Below, piece by piece: positions 27,242 to 35,546 of a stretch of DNA of 64,000 nucleotides (its first letter is position 1; the number at the start of each line of letters is the position of its first letter). The position numbers were made by a program, and so were the translations under genes. This DNA is from Congregicoccus sp964517665 (GTDB lineage Bacteria; Verrucomicrobiota; Verrucomicrobiia; Opitutales; Opitutaceae): positions 1 through 64,000 of the forward strand of contig CAZFCY010000004.1 of assembly GCA_964517665.1 (NCBI GenBank). Direction: 5' to 3'. The notes under the pieces are model-generated. The model was given only the letters and a program-made list of their open reading frames with translations. It was not told the DNA's origin and did no database searches.

Positions 27242-27472
27242 ATGGAATGGGTCGTTTATGGCGCTCTGTTTCTGATCGCGCTCGCGATCAGCGCCTCCGC
27301 CATCTACGCATTCCACTGGGCGTCGAAAAACGGCGAGTTTCGCGACTTCGACGCGCAATCCCGCGTGATCTTCGACGACAAGGAGCCCGAGGGCGTGCAG
27401 ACTGACTTCTTCCCCGGCCGGCGCCCGCGCCTCCCGGCCTCCCCTTCAAAAGCATTCCGAGACCAGCCATGA
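27242..27472 (+). CDS. ccoS: CcoS-like cbb3 oxidase assembly protein
   Basis: The protein has 76 residues. One N-terminal helix (about 4-24) is followed by FHWASKNGEFRDFDAQSRVIFDD, matching the CcoS pattern (W-x-x-x-x-G-x-F-x-D, then a short ILFDD-like tail). CcoS is needed to insert haem and copper into the catalytic subunit of cbb3 oxidases. Its position directly before ccoN (4-nt overlap) supports the call. The C-terminal extension (RRPRLPASPSKAFRDQP) is not typical. Confidence 0.7.
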   Translation: MEWVVYGALFLIALAISASAIYAFHWASKNGEFRDFDAQSRVIFDDKEPEGVQTDFFPGRRPRLPASPSKAFRDQP

Positions 27473-28956
27473 GTTCCGCGACAAGCCTCGCAACCTCGAT
27501 CGATCCGCGCGCCACGCAGGTGCACGAGCGAGCCGAGCTCTATCAAATAGACGAGAGCACGCGCCTGCCCGCGCTGATCTTTTTCGGCACGGCGATCGGC
27601 TGGCTCTTCGTCGGGACGATCTTCGCGCTCATCGCATCCTACAAGATGCACTCGCCCGATTTTCTCGGGAGCTGGGAGTGGCTCACCTTCGGGCGCATCC
27701 GCACCGCGCATCTGGACACGGTCGTGTATGGCTGGGCGACCAACGCGGGCATCGGAGTCAGTTTCTGGCTCATGGCGCGGCTGTCGCGCACGGTCCTGCG
27801 GCACGCCGGCATCCTCTACGTCTCCGGCGCGGCCTGGAATCTCGGTGTCGCGCTCGGCACCTTCGGCGTCCTGACCGGCGACTCGCAGTCGATCGAGTGG
27901 CTCGAGTTTCCTCCCTACGCGACGCCGCTGCTCTTTGTCAGCTACGCCTTGATCGGCGTGTGGGGCATCATCACGTTTCGCTTCCGCCGCTCGGAGCACA
28001 CCTACGTCTCGCAATGGTATCTGCTCGCGGCGCTCTTCTGGTTTCCATGGCTCTATTCGGTCGCGCAGATCATGCTCGTCTTCGTCCCGACGGTGGGAGT
28101 CGTGCAGCCGCTGGTGAACTGGTGGTTCGGCCATAATGTGCTCGGCCTCTGGTTCACCCCGATCGGGCTGGCGTCGGCTTATTATTTCATTCCGAAGGTC
28201 CTCGGAAAGCCGATCCACAGCTATCACCTTTCCGTCCTCGGTTTCTGGGCGCTCGCGTTTTTCTACAACTGGGCCGGCGTGCATCACCTGATCGGCGGTC
28301 CGATTCCCGTGTGGGTGCAATCGGCGGGCATTGTCGCCAGCTTCATGATGGTGATTCCCGTCATCGTCACCGCGATCAACCACCACTTCACCGTGGTCGG
28401 CAGCTTTGGCGCGGCCTGGAACAGCCCCACGCTCCGCTTCATCGTTTTCGGCGCGGTCAACTACACCCTCACGAGCCTGACCGGGTCGGCGATGGCGCTG
28501 CGGTCCGTCAACCAGGTGACGCACTTCACGCAGTTCACCGTGGGGCATTCGCATCACGGCATGTATGCGTTTTTCACCATGGTGATGTTTGGCAGCATCT
28601 ACTATATCATGCCGCGCATCCTGCGGAAGGAGTGGCCCTCCGCCGCCCTCATCAGCGTGCACTTCTGGTCGACCGCGGTCGGCATCATCATCTATGTGCT
28701 GGCCCTGAAGATCGGCGGCTCGGTCCAGGGCATCCAGTTGCTCGACGTGGACGGCCATCCAAACTTCATCGAGATCGTGCGGGATCTGATTCCCTGGCTG
28801 ATCTCGCGCACGGTTTCCGGGATCCTGATCTTTGTCGGGCACATCGCTTTCGCGATCAGCTTCGTCTGGATGGTGCTGAAGCCGCGCACCGCCCGTGAGT
28901 CGGCGCCCACGCTCTTCAACACGCCTCCGGATCTCGAGCTGAAGACTACGCCATGA
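27469..28956 (+). CDS. ccoN: cbb3-type cytochrome c oxidase catalytic subunit I
   Basis: The protein has 495 residues with about twelve membrane helices. The haem and copper ligands are in place: His of RTAHLDTVVYGW (about 80), His of WWFGHNVLGLWF (about 222), the pair in GVHHLIGGP (about 270) and the His set in VNQVTHFTQFTVGHSHHGMY (about 345-364). The YYFIPK stretch carries the active-site tyrosine typical of C-type oxidases. It reduces oxygen to water at the inner membrane with electrons from Alternative Complex III. It overlaps ccoS and ccoO by 4 nt each. Confidence 0.93.
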   Translation: MSSATSLATSIDPRATQVHERAELYQIDESTRLPALIFFGTAIGWLFVGTIFALIASYKMHSPDFLGSWEWLTFGRIRTAHLDTVVYGWATNAGIGVSFWLMARLSRTVLRHAGILYVSGAAWNLGVALGTFGVLTGDSQSIEWLEFPPYATPLLFVSYALIGVWGIITFRFRRSEHTYVSQWYLLAALFWFPWLYSVAQIMLVFVPTVGVVQPLVNWWFGHNVLGLWFTPIGLASAYYFIPKVLGKPIHSYHLSVLGFWALAFFYNWAGVHHLIGGPIPVWVQSAGIVASFMMVIPVIVTAINHHFTVVGSFGAAWNSPTLRFIVFGAVNYTLTSLTGSAMALRSVNQVTHFTQFTVGHSHHGMYAFFTMVMFGSIYYIMPRILRKEWPSAALISVHFWSTAVGIIIYVLALKIGGSVQGIQLLDVDGHPNFIEIVRDLIPWLISRTVSGILIFVGHIAFAISFVWMVLKPRTARESAPTLFNTPPDLELKTTP

Positions 28957-29603
28957 ACAACGGTCCTCTTCTTTTCCTCGGAATCTTCCTCGCCATTGCC
29001 TTCTCGTGGACAGGCATCGTGGTGACGAATCTCGTCCAGCAGACCCGCGCCGGCGCCGCGCAGCCCCATTTCGATCCCGCGACGGAGACGATGGTGCCCG
29101 CGCCGATGTCCGGCCTCGCGAAGCAGGGGCAGGCGGTGTATCAGGATCTTGGATGCGTCTATTGCCATTCGCAGCAGGTGCGCAATTCGCTCTCGCTCGA
29201 TCCCGCCGCGGAGAGCCCGGACGTGGCGCGCGGGTGGGGCAGCCGCCCGAATGTGGCGCGCGATTATATTTACGACGGGCGCCTCTTTCTCGGCACGTCG
29301 CGCACCGGCCCCGATTTGAGAAACATCGGGCAGCGCAATCCCAGCCTCTCCTGGCAATACAACCATCTCTACAATCCGCAGATCACCTCGAAGGGATCGA
29401 TCATGCCGCCGCACGCCTTTCTCTTCGACGTGCGCGAGATCCAGGGCGAGCCCTCGCCGAAGGCGCTGACGCTGCCGCCCGAATATGCGCCGCCGGAAGG
29501 CTACGAAGTGGTTCCCACCGCTCGCGCGGAGGCCCTCGTCGCGTACCTCTTGAGCTTGAAGACGGATTACAGCCTGCCTGAGACACCGGGAGGTGCGGAA
29601 TGA
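28953..29603 (+). CDS. ccoO: cbb3 oxidase mono-haem subunit II
   Basis: The protein has 216 residues. An N-terminal helix (about 5-25) anchors a periplasmic cytochrome domain with one haem site CVYCHSQQVR near 67, the signature context of CcoO. GTSRTGPDLRNIGQRNPS and the later KGSIMPPHAFLFD supply the distal Met region. It takes electrons to CcoN. The family is usually 200-220 residues, so this one is full length. It starts inside the ccoN stop and overlaps the next cytochrome gene. Confidence 0.9.
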   Translation: MNNGPLLFLGIFLAIAFSWTGIVVTNLVQQTRAGAAQPHFDPATETMVPAPMSGLAKQGQAVYQDLGCVYCHSQQVRNSLSLDPAAESPDVARGWGSRPNVARDYIYDGRLFLGTSRTGPDLRNIGQRNPSLSWQYNHLYNPQITSKGSIMPPHAFLFDVREIQGEPSPKALTLPPEYAPPEGYEVVPTARAEALVAYLLSLKTDYSLPETPGGAE

Positions 29604-30283
29604 GCGGCGAATCGAACATCGCCCCCGAGAAGCGCCAATCGACCGCGCGGCTCGAGCAGGGCGCCGTCTCGGACGCGTCCATCACTTCCGTGCATCGCCA
29701 GTTGTTGCGCGAGAAGCCGGAGCCGACGGAGAGTTTTTCGCCGATCCCGATCGCTTTGCTCTTCATCTTCTCGGGGCTCATATTCGTTTGCGGTGTGTAT
29801 ATTGCGCGGTTTTCCGGTGAGTTTCAGGCGACTTCGTTCAGCCCGAGCCAGGGAAGGCCGTCCGCGGAGGGCGCCGCGCCCGCTCCGGTCGATCCGATGG
29901 TGTTCGGCGGCCGCCTCTTCACCCAGAATTGCGTCGCCTGTCACCAGACCGAGGGGCAGGGCATCCCCAATGTCTACCCGCCGCTCGCCGGCTCGGAGTG
30001 GGTGTCCGGGAGCGAGGAGCGCCTGATCCGCATCCTGCTCCACGGGCTCAGCGGCCCGATCGAGGTGGAAGGCCAGACCTACAACAATGCCATGCCGGCG
30101 TTCGGTCCGCAGAGCGGCTATCGCTTCAACGAAGAGAGAATCGCCGCGGTGCTGACCTACGTCCGCGGGTCGATGGGCAACAACGCTTCCGCCATCACTC
30201 CGGAGAAGGTCAAGGAAGTGATGAGCGCGGTGGGAAGCCGCGCCGCTCCCTGGACGGCGCCGGAGTTGGAGGAGTTCAAGTAA
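29600..30283 (+). CDS. Membrane-anchored mono-haem cytochrome c in place of CcoP
   Basis: The protein has 227 residues. A cytoplasmic-side N-terminus (~47 residues) precedes one membrane helix (about 50-70), a Pro/Ala linker and a class I cytochrome c domain with CVACHQTEGQG near 112 and AMPAFGP as distal Met region near 165. Standard CcoP carries two haem sites; this protein has only one. It closes the ACIII-oxidase operon and probably carries electrons from Alternative Complex III to CcoO/CcoN inside a supercomplex. No ccoQ gene is present. Confidence 0.82.
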   Translation: MSGESNIAPEKRQSTARLEQGAVSDASITSVHRQLLREKPEPTESFSPIPIALLFIFSGLIFVCGVYIARFSGEFQATSFSPSQGRPSAEGAAPAPVDPMVFGGRLFTQNCVACHQTEGQGIPNVYPPLAGSEWVSGSEERLIRILLHGLSGPIEVEGQTYNNAMPAFGPQSGYRFNEERIAAVLTYVRGSMGNNASAITPEKVKEVMSAVGSRAAPWTAPELEEFK

Positions 30284-30392
30284 CCCGTCCGCCGGGCTGG
30301 ATCTCACGACCGTCCCGGCGGGAGCGAGGGCGTTCGACATCCGGCTCGTCTTCGAACGGATCCTCGCGCAGCTTCGAGAGCGGCGCCGGTTT

Positions 30393-30478
30393 GCCCGGAT
30401 GGCGGAATGGCAGACGCTTCGGACTTAAAATCCGATTTCCGCAAGGAAGTGCGGGTTCGAGTCCCGCTCCGGGCACCA
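30393..30478 (+). tRNA. tRNA-Leu (anticodon UAA), CCA encoded
   Basis: The full cloverleaf is visible: acceptor arms GCCCGGA/TCCGGGC, anticodon stem TCGGA/TCCGA with loop CTTAAAA (anticodon TAA at 30426-30428), a long class II variable arm, and T-stem GCGGG/CCCGC around TTCGAGT. A discriminator A and encoded CCA end at 30478. Confidence 0.95.
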
Positions 30479-30697
30479 CGCGCAAGGCGCGTTTGCAGGC
30501 GGCCGGTCCAACCGAGCCACATTTCCGAGCTGCGAAACTCCGGGCCATTTATTTGTAACGTACGCGACATAATCCTGGCCTTGTGGCGCCCGGCCGGGGT
30601 GGAGGCAGGGCGTCGCCGGCCGGGCTCCGCGCGTGGGGCGGATTCGGTTGGCGATTTGGTCGTGAAGCGGTGTTGAGTGGAGTGAACACGAATCGCC

Positions 30698-31729
<1,032 letters not shown>

Positions 31730-31771
31730 CGAGAATGAAGCGCGAGCTTCTTGCGACTCGCTTCCAGATGC

Positions 31772-31806
31772 AAAAAAGCCGCCGGCGCGGGCCAGCGGCT
31801 TTTTGA
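31772..31806. terminator. Bidirectional intrinsic terminator between hemB and the acidic-tail gene
   Basis: The stem AAAAAGCCGC/GCGGCTTTTT encloses a GC-rich loop, flanked by an A run on the left and a T run on the right. It sits between convergent genes and can serve both strands. Confidence 0.85.
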
Positions 31807-31830
31807 AACTGTGAGCGGCGGCGAGGAAGA

Positions 31831-32646
31831 TCAGCGGCGACGGCGACGCGGGCTGGGCGAGTCGTCCTCGTCCTCCTCGCTCTCCTCCTTCTCTTCGCTT
31901 TCTTCGTCCTCGTCCTCGTCCTCGTCTTTGTCTTTGTCTTCGTCCTTTTCTTCGGCGGCGTCCCCTTCTTCTTCGGCTTCCTCGTCCTCATCCCAACGAA
32001 GGCTGTCGTCGTTCTTGAGGACTTCCTCGTCTTCCTCGATGTCGGGGAATTCCTCGTCTTCCTCGTCTTCGGCTTTCTTGCCGCGGGGAACGTCCTCGTC
32101 GTCGTCCGCTTCCCAGCCGGCGGGCATGTATTCGAGCACGGCGGTGATTTCCTTGTAGAGGTGGACGGCCTCGCCGTTGATGAAGTCGGCGTTGGCCTCC
32201 TCGCGGATTTCCTCCTCGACCTCGTCGACCGTGAGGCGCTGCTCGAAGTCGAAGATGTCGTTGAGCATCTTCACGCGAAGGCGGGTGATATGGTCGAGGA
32301 AATCGGCGTAGGTGCTGTTTTCGTCGTCCACGATGTCGGGCAGGGCGAAAAGCTTCTCGTGCGACTCGAGGATGGAGTCCTTGACGCGCACCAGGCGCAC
32401 CCGGTGGTCCCCAAGGTCCTTGTCGATCCTGAACGCGATGAAGGCGCGCTCCATCACATCGGGATCGAACCCGTAATCGCGAAGCGGTTCGATCTGCTCG
32501 ATGAGATGACCCACCTGACGTGGATCAATGATGCTGAGCCCATCCGTGTCCCAGTGAACGGTGTCGCTGACTTCCTGCACCCACCAGTTCAGGTCCTCGC
32601 CGAGACGAACGATGCACCAATCGAGAGTTGCGCTGGATTTTGCCAT
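31831..32646 (-). CDS. Unknown protein with long acidic tail ending in five arginines
   Basis: The protein has 271 residues from the ATG at 32646; an in-frame start at 32697 adds unlikely residues. The first ~190 residues are folded, with aromatic and mixed-charge helices (LDWCIVRLGEDLNWWVQEVSD near 8-28, FDFEQRLTVDEVEEEIREEA near 132). From about 195 the chain is almost entirely Asp/Glu with some Lys, and ends PSPRRRRR. No family was recognised. Such tails often bind basic partners (nucleic-acid-binding proteins or ribosomal proteins), but that is inference. It is monocistronic with the shared terminator downstream. Confidence 0.7.
   Translation of the reverse strand: MAKSSATLDWCIVRLGEDLNWWVQEVSDTVHWDTDGLSIIDPRQVGHLIEQIEPLRDYGFDPDVMERAFIAFRIDKDLGDHRVRLVRVKDSILESHEKLFALPDIVDDENSTYADFLDHITRLRVKMLNDIFDFEQRLTVDEVEEEIREEANADFINGEAVHLYKEITAVLEYMPAGWEADDDEDVPRGKKAEDEEDEEFPDIEEDEEVLKNDDSLRWDEDEEAEEEGDAAEEKDEDKDKDEDEDEDEESEEKEESEEDEDDSPSPRRRRR
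31861..31990. repeat. Low-complexity GTC/CTC codon tract encoding the acidic tail
   Basis: Imperfect GTCCTC-type triplet repeats on the plus strand encode Asp/Glu runs on the minus strand. Slippage here would change tail length in steps of one residue without a frameshift. This is coding DNA, not a CRISPR or satellite array. Confidence 0.7.
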
Positions 32647-32845
32647 GATTATTGGTAAAACGGCCGAAGCAAAAAGCTCTCCGAAGAGCCGAGTCAATCC
32701 GTGAGAGAAAAAAAGAGACGGCCTTGATCAGGCCTGGTTAAGCCCCGTCTAAAAACTTATCGGCGAGAGGTTTCCGAAGTGAGGCAAGGCGCTGTGTTTT
32801 TGCATGCCGCTTGATGTCGGAACCCTCGCCCGCCATCGTCGGCGC

Positions 32846-33919
32846 ATGGGTGCGTGCTATCGGAAATTGGTCAAGCCTTTCTTGTTTCGGCAGGACCCGG
32901 AGGCGGCCCATGAGCGCGCGGTGCGCGCGCTTTCGCTGGCCTCTTCGCTCGCTCCGGTTCGCGGTTTGCTCGCCGCGCTCTCCGGGCGGCGGGCGGTGGC
33001 CGCGCCGGTGCGGCTTTTGGGCCTGACGTTTCCCAATCGCGTGGGCGTGGCCGCGGGTTTCGACAAGAACGCCGTGGCCTGGCGCGCGCTCGCCGCGCTC
33101 GGGTTCGGCCACGTCGAGGTCGGCACGATCACGCTTCATGCCCAGGAGGGAAACCCGAGGCCGCGCATGTTCCGGTTTCCCGCGCAGGAGGCGGTGATCA
33201 ATCGCATGGGTTTCAACAACGACGGGGCGGAGGCGGTCGCCGCGCGCCTGGCAAAGCTCCCCCCGCCGGGGAAACGATCCGTGCCGCTCGGGATCAACCT
33301 CGGGAAGTCGCGCGCCGCCTCGATCGACGAAGCCGTGAGCGACTACCTCGGGTCGTTCCGCCTTCTCGCGGATCATGCGGACTACGTCGCGATCAACGTT
33401 TCCAGCCCGAACACGCCAGGTCTGCGCCAGTTGCAGGAGGAGGAGCGCATCCGCGCGCTGCTCGAGGCGTTGCGCGACGCGAACCGGGCGCGCGAGGCGG
33501 CGGCGCGGCCAATCCTGCTCAAGATCGCGCCGGACCTCGCTTTTCGCGAAGTGGACGCGATCCTGCAGGCGATCGACGATTTCGGTTTTGCCGGCATCAT
33601 CGCGACCAACACGACGGTCGCGCGCCCCGGCTTCTTCGCCGGCGTGCCGGAAGCGGGCGGCCTGAGCGGGCGGCCCGTGCGCCGCCGCTCGACGGAGATC
33701 ATCAACTACATCGCGCGCGCCACCGCCGGCCGGCTCCCGATCATCGGCGTCGGCGGCATCGACGATCCGGTGACGGCCGGCGAGAAACTCGATGCCGGCG
33801 CCTCGCTCGTGCAGGTTTACACCGGCATGATCTACGCGGGCCCGATGCTCGGCCGCGAAGTCGCCCGCGCGCTGGCCGCGCGCGATGAGCCGTGGGTCTT
33901 CGCGTCCAGGGATAAGTGA
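32846..33919 (+). CDS. pyrD: Dihydroorotate dehydrogenase (quinone), class 2
   Basis: The protein has 357 residues. Class 2 hallmarks are an N-terminal helix pair for membrane association (RKLVKPFLFRQDPEAAHERA near 6-25) and the FMN barrel with GVAAGFDKNAVAW near 64, EVGTITLHAQEGNPRPRMFR near 90 and the catalytic serine segment INVSSPNTPGLR near 186. Late phosphate-binding elements (IIGVGGIDDP, VQVYTGMIYAGP) follow. It oxidises dihydroorotate to orotate in pyrimidine synthesis and passes electrons to quinone. The ATG at 32846 removes a 14-residue Arg-rich extension. Confidence 0.93.
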   Translation: MGACYRKLVKPFLFRQDPEAAHERAVRALSLASSLAPVRGLLAALSGRRAVAAPVRLLGLTFPNRVGVAAGFDKNAVAWRALAALGFGHVEVGTITLHAQEGNPRPRMFRFPAQEAVINRMGFNNDGAEAVAARLAKLPPPGKRSVPLGINLGKSRAASIDEAVSDYLGSFRLLADHADYVAINVSSPNTPGLRQLQEEERIRALLEALRDANRAREAAARPILLKIAPDLAFREVDAILQAIDDFGFAGIIATNTTVARPGFFAGVPEAGGLSGRPVRRRSTEIINYIARATAGRLPIIGVGGIDDPVTAGEKLDAGASLVQVYTGMIYAGPMLGREVARALAARDEPWVFASRDK

Positions 33920-33982
33920 GAAGCGGGAATCTGTTCGCGCTTTCCCATTTGCCGCGCGAGGGCGGGGCGTGATGATCGCGGG

Positions 33983-34985
33983 ATGTTTATCGATGAAGTC
34001 ACCGTGACCGTGCGCGCGGGCGATGGGGGCAATGGCTGCGTCAGCTTTCGGCGCGAGAAATACGAGCCGTTTGGCGGACCCAACGGCGGGGACGGCGGCC
34101 GCGGGGGCGATGTCGTGGTCCTGGGCGATCACGACGTGAACAACCTGAACGATTACCGCTTCCGCCCGAACTGGCGCGCGGGCAACGGCGAGCCGGGCCG
34201 CGGCGCGGACCAGCACGGGGCGGATGGCAGGCAATGCATCCTGCGCGTTCCTCCCGGCACGGTCATCTCGGACGCGGAATCCGGTCGGATGATCGCCGAG
34301 GTNNNNNNNNNNGGAGGAGATCGTGCTCTCCAAGGGCGGCAACGGCGGCTGGGGCAACACGCGTTTCAAGACCTCGACCACCCGGGCGCCGAAGCGCGCC
34401 AATCCCGGACTGCCCGGCGAGGCGGGGATGTATCGGCTCGTCTTGAAGTGCATCGCCGACGTCGGCCTGGTGGCGTTTCCCAATGCCGGCAAGTCGACGC
34501 TGACCAATCTCATCACGAAGGCGTGGCCGAAGATGGCGGCGTATCCGTTCACGACCTTGCACCCGCAGATCGGCATCATCGAGTATCCGGAGCACTACGA
34601 TCGCATCACCCTGGCCGACATCCCGGGTTTGATCGAGGGCGCGCACGAAAATCGCGGGCTCGGCCATCGCTTTTTACGGCACATTGAGCGCTGCCAGTTG
34701 CTGGTGCTCATGCTCGACATGGCGGGCGTCGACGCGCGCGATCCGAGCGATGACTACCAGCACCTTCTGAAGGAACTGGAACTCTACGATCCGGCCCTCC
34801 TGGAGAAGCCGCGGATCGTGGTCGCGAACAAGATGGACGAGGCGGCGGCGGCGAAGCATCTGCGCCGTTTTCGAAAGCTCAATTCCGTGGATGTTCTGCC
34901 GATATCCTGCCTGACCGAAGAGGGAATCCCCCAGTTGAAGGAGGAACTCCACCGCAGGGTTCGCGTGAGTAATTCCGCGGCCTGA
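33983..34985 (+). CDS. obgE: GTPase Obg (assembly gap inside)
   Basis: The Gly-rich N-terminal Obg fold (FIDEVTVTVRAGDGGNGCVS, GGDGGRGGDVVV) is followed by the G domain: G1 FPNAGKST, G2 PFTTLHP, G3 DIPGLIEGAHENRGLGH and G4 NKMDE. The gene is broken by ten Ns at 34303-34312, and the frame before and after the gap differs. The true gap length is unknown, so this is an assembly break rather than a mutation. The missing part is a few residues of the Obg fold (between MIAEV and EEIVLSKGG). Obg takes part in 50S ribosome maturation. Confidence 0.92.
34303..34312. other. Assembly gap (10 N) inside obgE
   Basis: Ten Ns mark an unresolved join of nominal length. The coding frame changes across it, showing that the true length is not ten bases. 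Confidence 0.95.
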
Positions 34986-35031
34986 CCTGGCGGAGAATGC
35001 CTCCCCACGACCGGGGAAGCCTCCGCCAGCC

Positions 35032-35541
35032 ATGTCCGAATTTCGTCCCATCATCATGCGCAGCAACCGGCTCCTCGGAGCCGCGCTCGTCGAAGCCAAC
35101 CTCATCAGCATCGAGGACCTCGAGGCGGGCAACGAGAAGCTGTTGCAAAACCTCGATCAGGCGGCCGATCGCGAGATCTGCCTGTTGCACGTGCTGCTCA
35201 ACGACACCCAGTCGCTCAACGAGCAGCACCTGCTCGAGCACATGGTCGAGGAGATGTCGCTCGGCCTCGTCGACCTGCGCGAGGTCGACATGAACGACGA
35301 TCTCAAGATGCGCCTCGAGCCCGACATGTGCTGGGCGACGTGGTCCGTGCCCTTCGATCGCGACGAGGACGTGAGCTACGTCGCGAGCGCCTACGCGATG
35401 AGCGCCGCCGTTCGCCAGCATTGGGAAAAGCAGCTCGGCGGACCCGTCATCTGGTTTGGCACCACGCTCGCCATCGTGGGGGAATTTCTCGAGAAACTCG
35501 AAGCCGAGCGCGCCGGCGTCGCCGCGACTGCGACCGCCTGA
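35032..35541 (+). CDS. Stand-alone GspE/PilB N-domain-like protein
   Basis: The protein has 169 residues. It opens like the N-domain of type II secretion/type IV pilus ATPases (LLGAALVEANLISIEDLEAGN near 14-34, then HLLEHMVEEMSLGLVDLREVD near 64-84). The gene ends 5 nt before the GspE-type ATPase, which has its own N-domain of the same plan. It has no Walker motifs. A regulatory or adaptor partner of the ATPase is likely, perhaps a ligand-binding MshEN-type module. That role is inference from position and similarity. Confidence 0.6.
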   Translation: MSEFRPIIMRSNRLLGAALVEANLISIEDLEAGNEKLLQNLDQAADREICLLHVLLNDTQSLNEQHLLEHMVEEMSLGLVDLREVDMNDDLKMRLEPDMCWATWSVPFDRDEDVSYVASAYAMSAAVRQHWEKQLGGPVIWFGTTLAIVGEFLEKLEAERAGVAATATA

Positions 35542-35546
35542 CGACC

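Noticed and set aside
30284..30392. Small gene between the last cytochrome and tRNA-Leu
   Set aside because: Open frames cross this spacer but run through the tRNA and lack a ribosome-binding site or any protein-like composition.
31861..31990. Regular triplet repeat suggesting a CRISPR or satellite
   Set aside because: It is in-frame coding DNA for an Asp/Glu tail. There are no spacers of constant length and no cas genes in the window.
34303..34312. Frameshift in obgE
   Set aside because: The frame change coincides exactly with ten Ns of nominal length, so it is an assembly gap. Both flanks are intact Obg.
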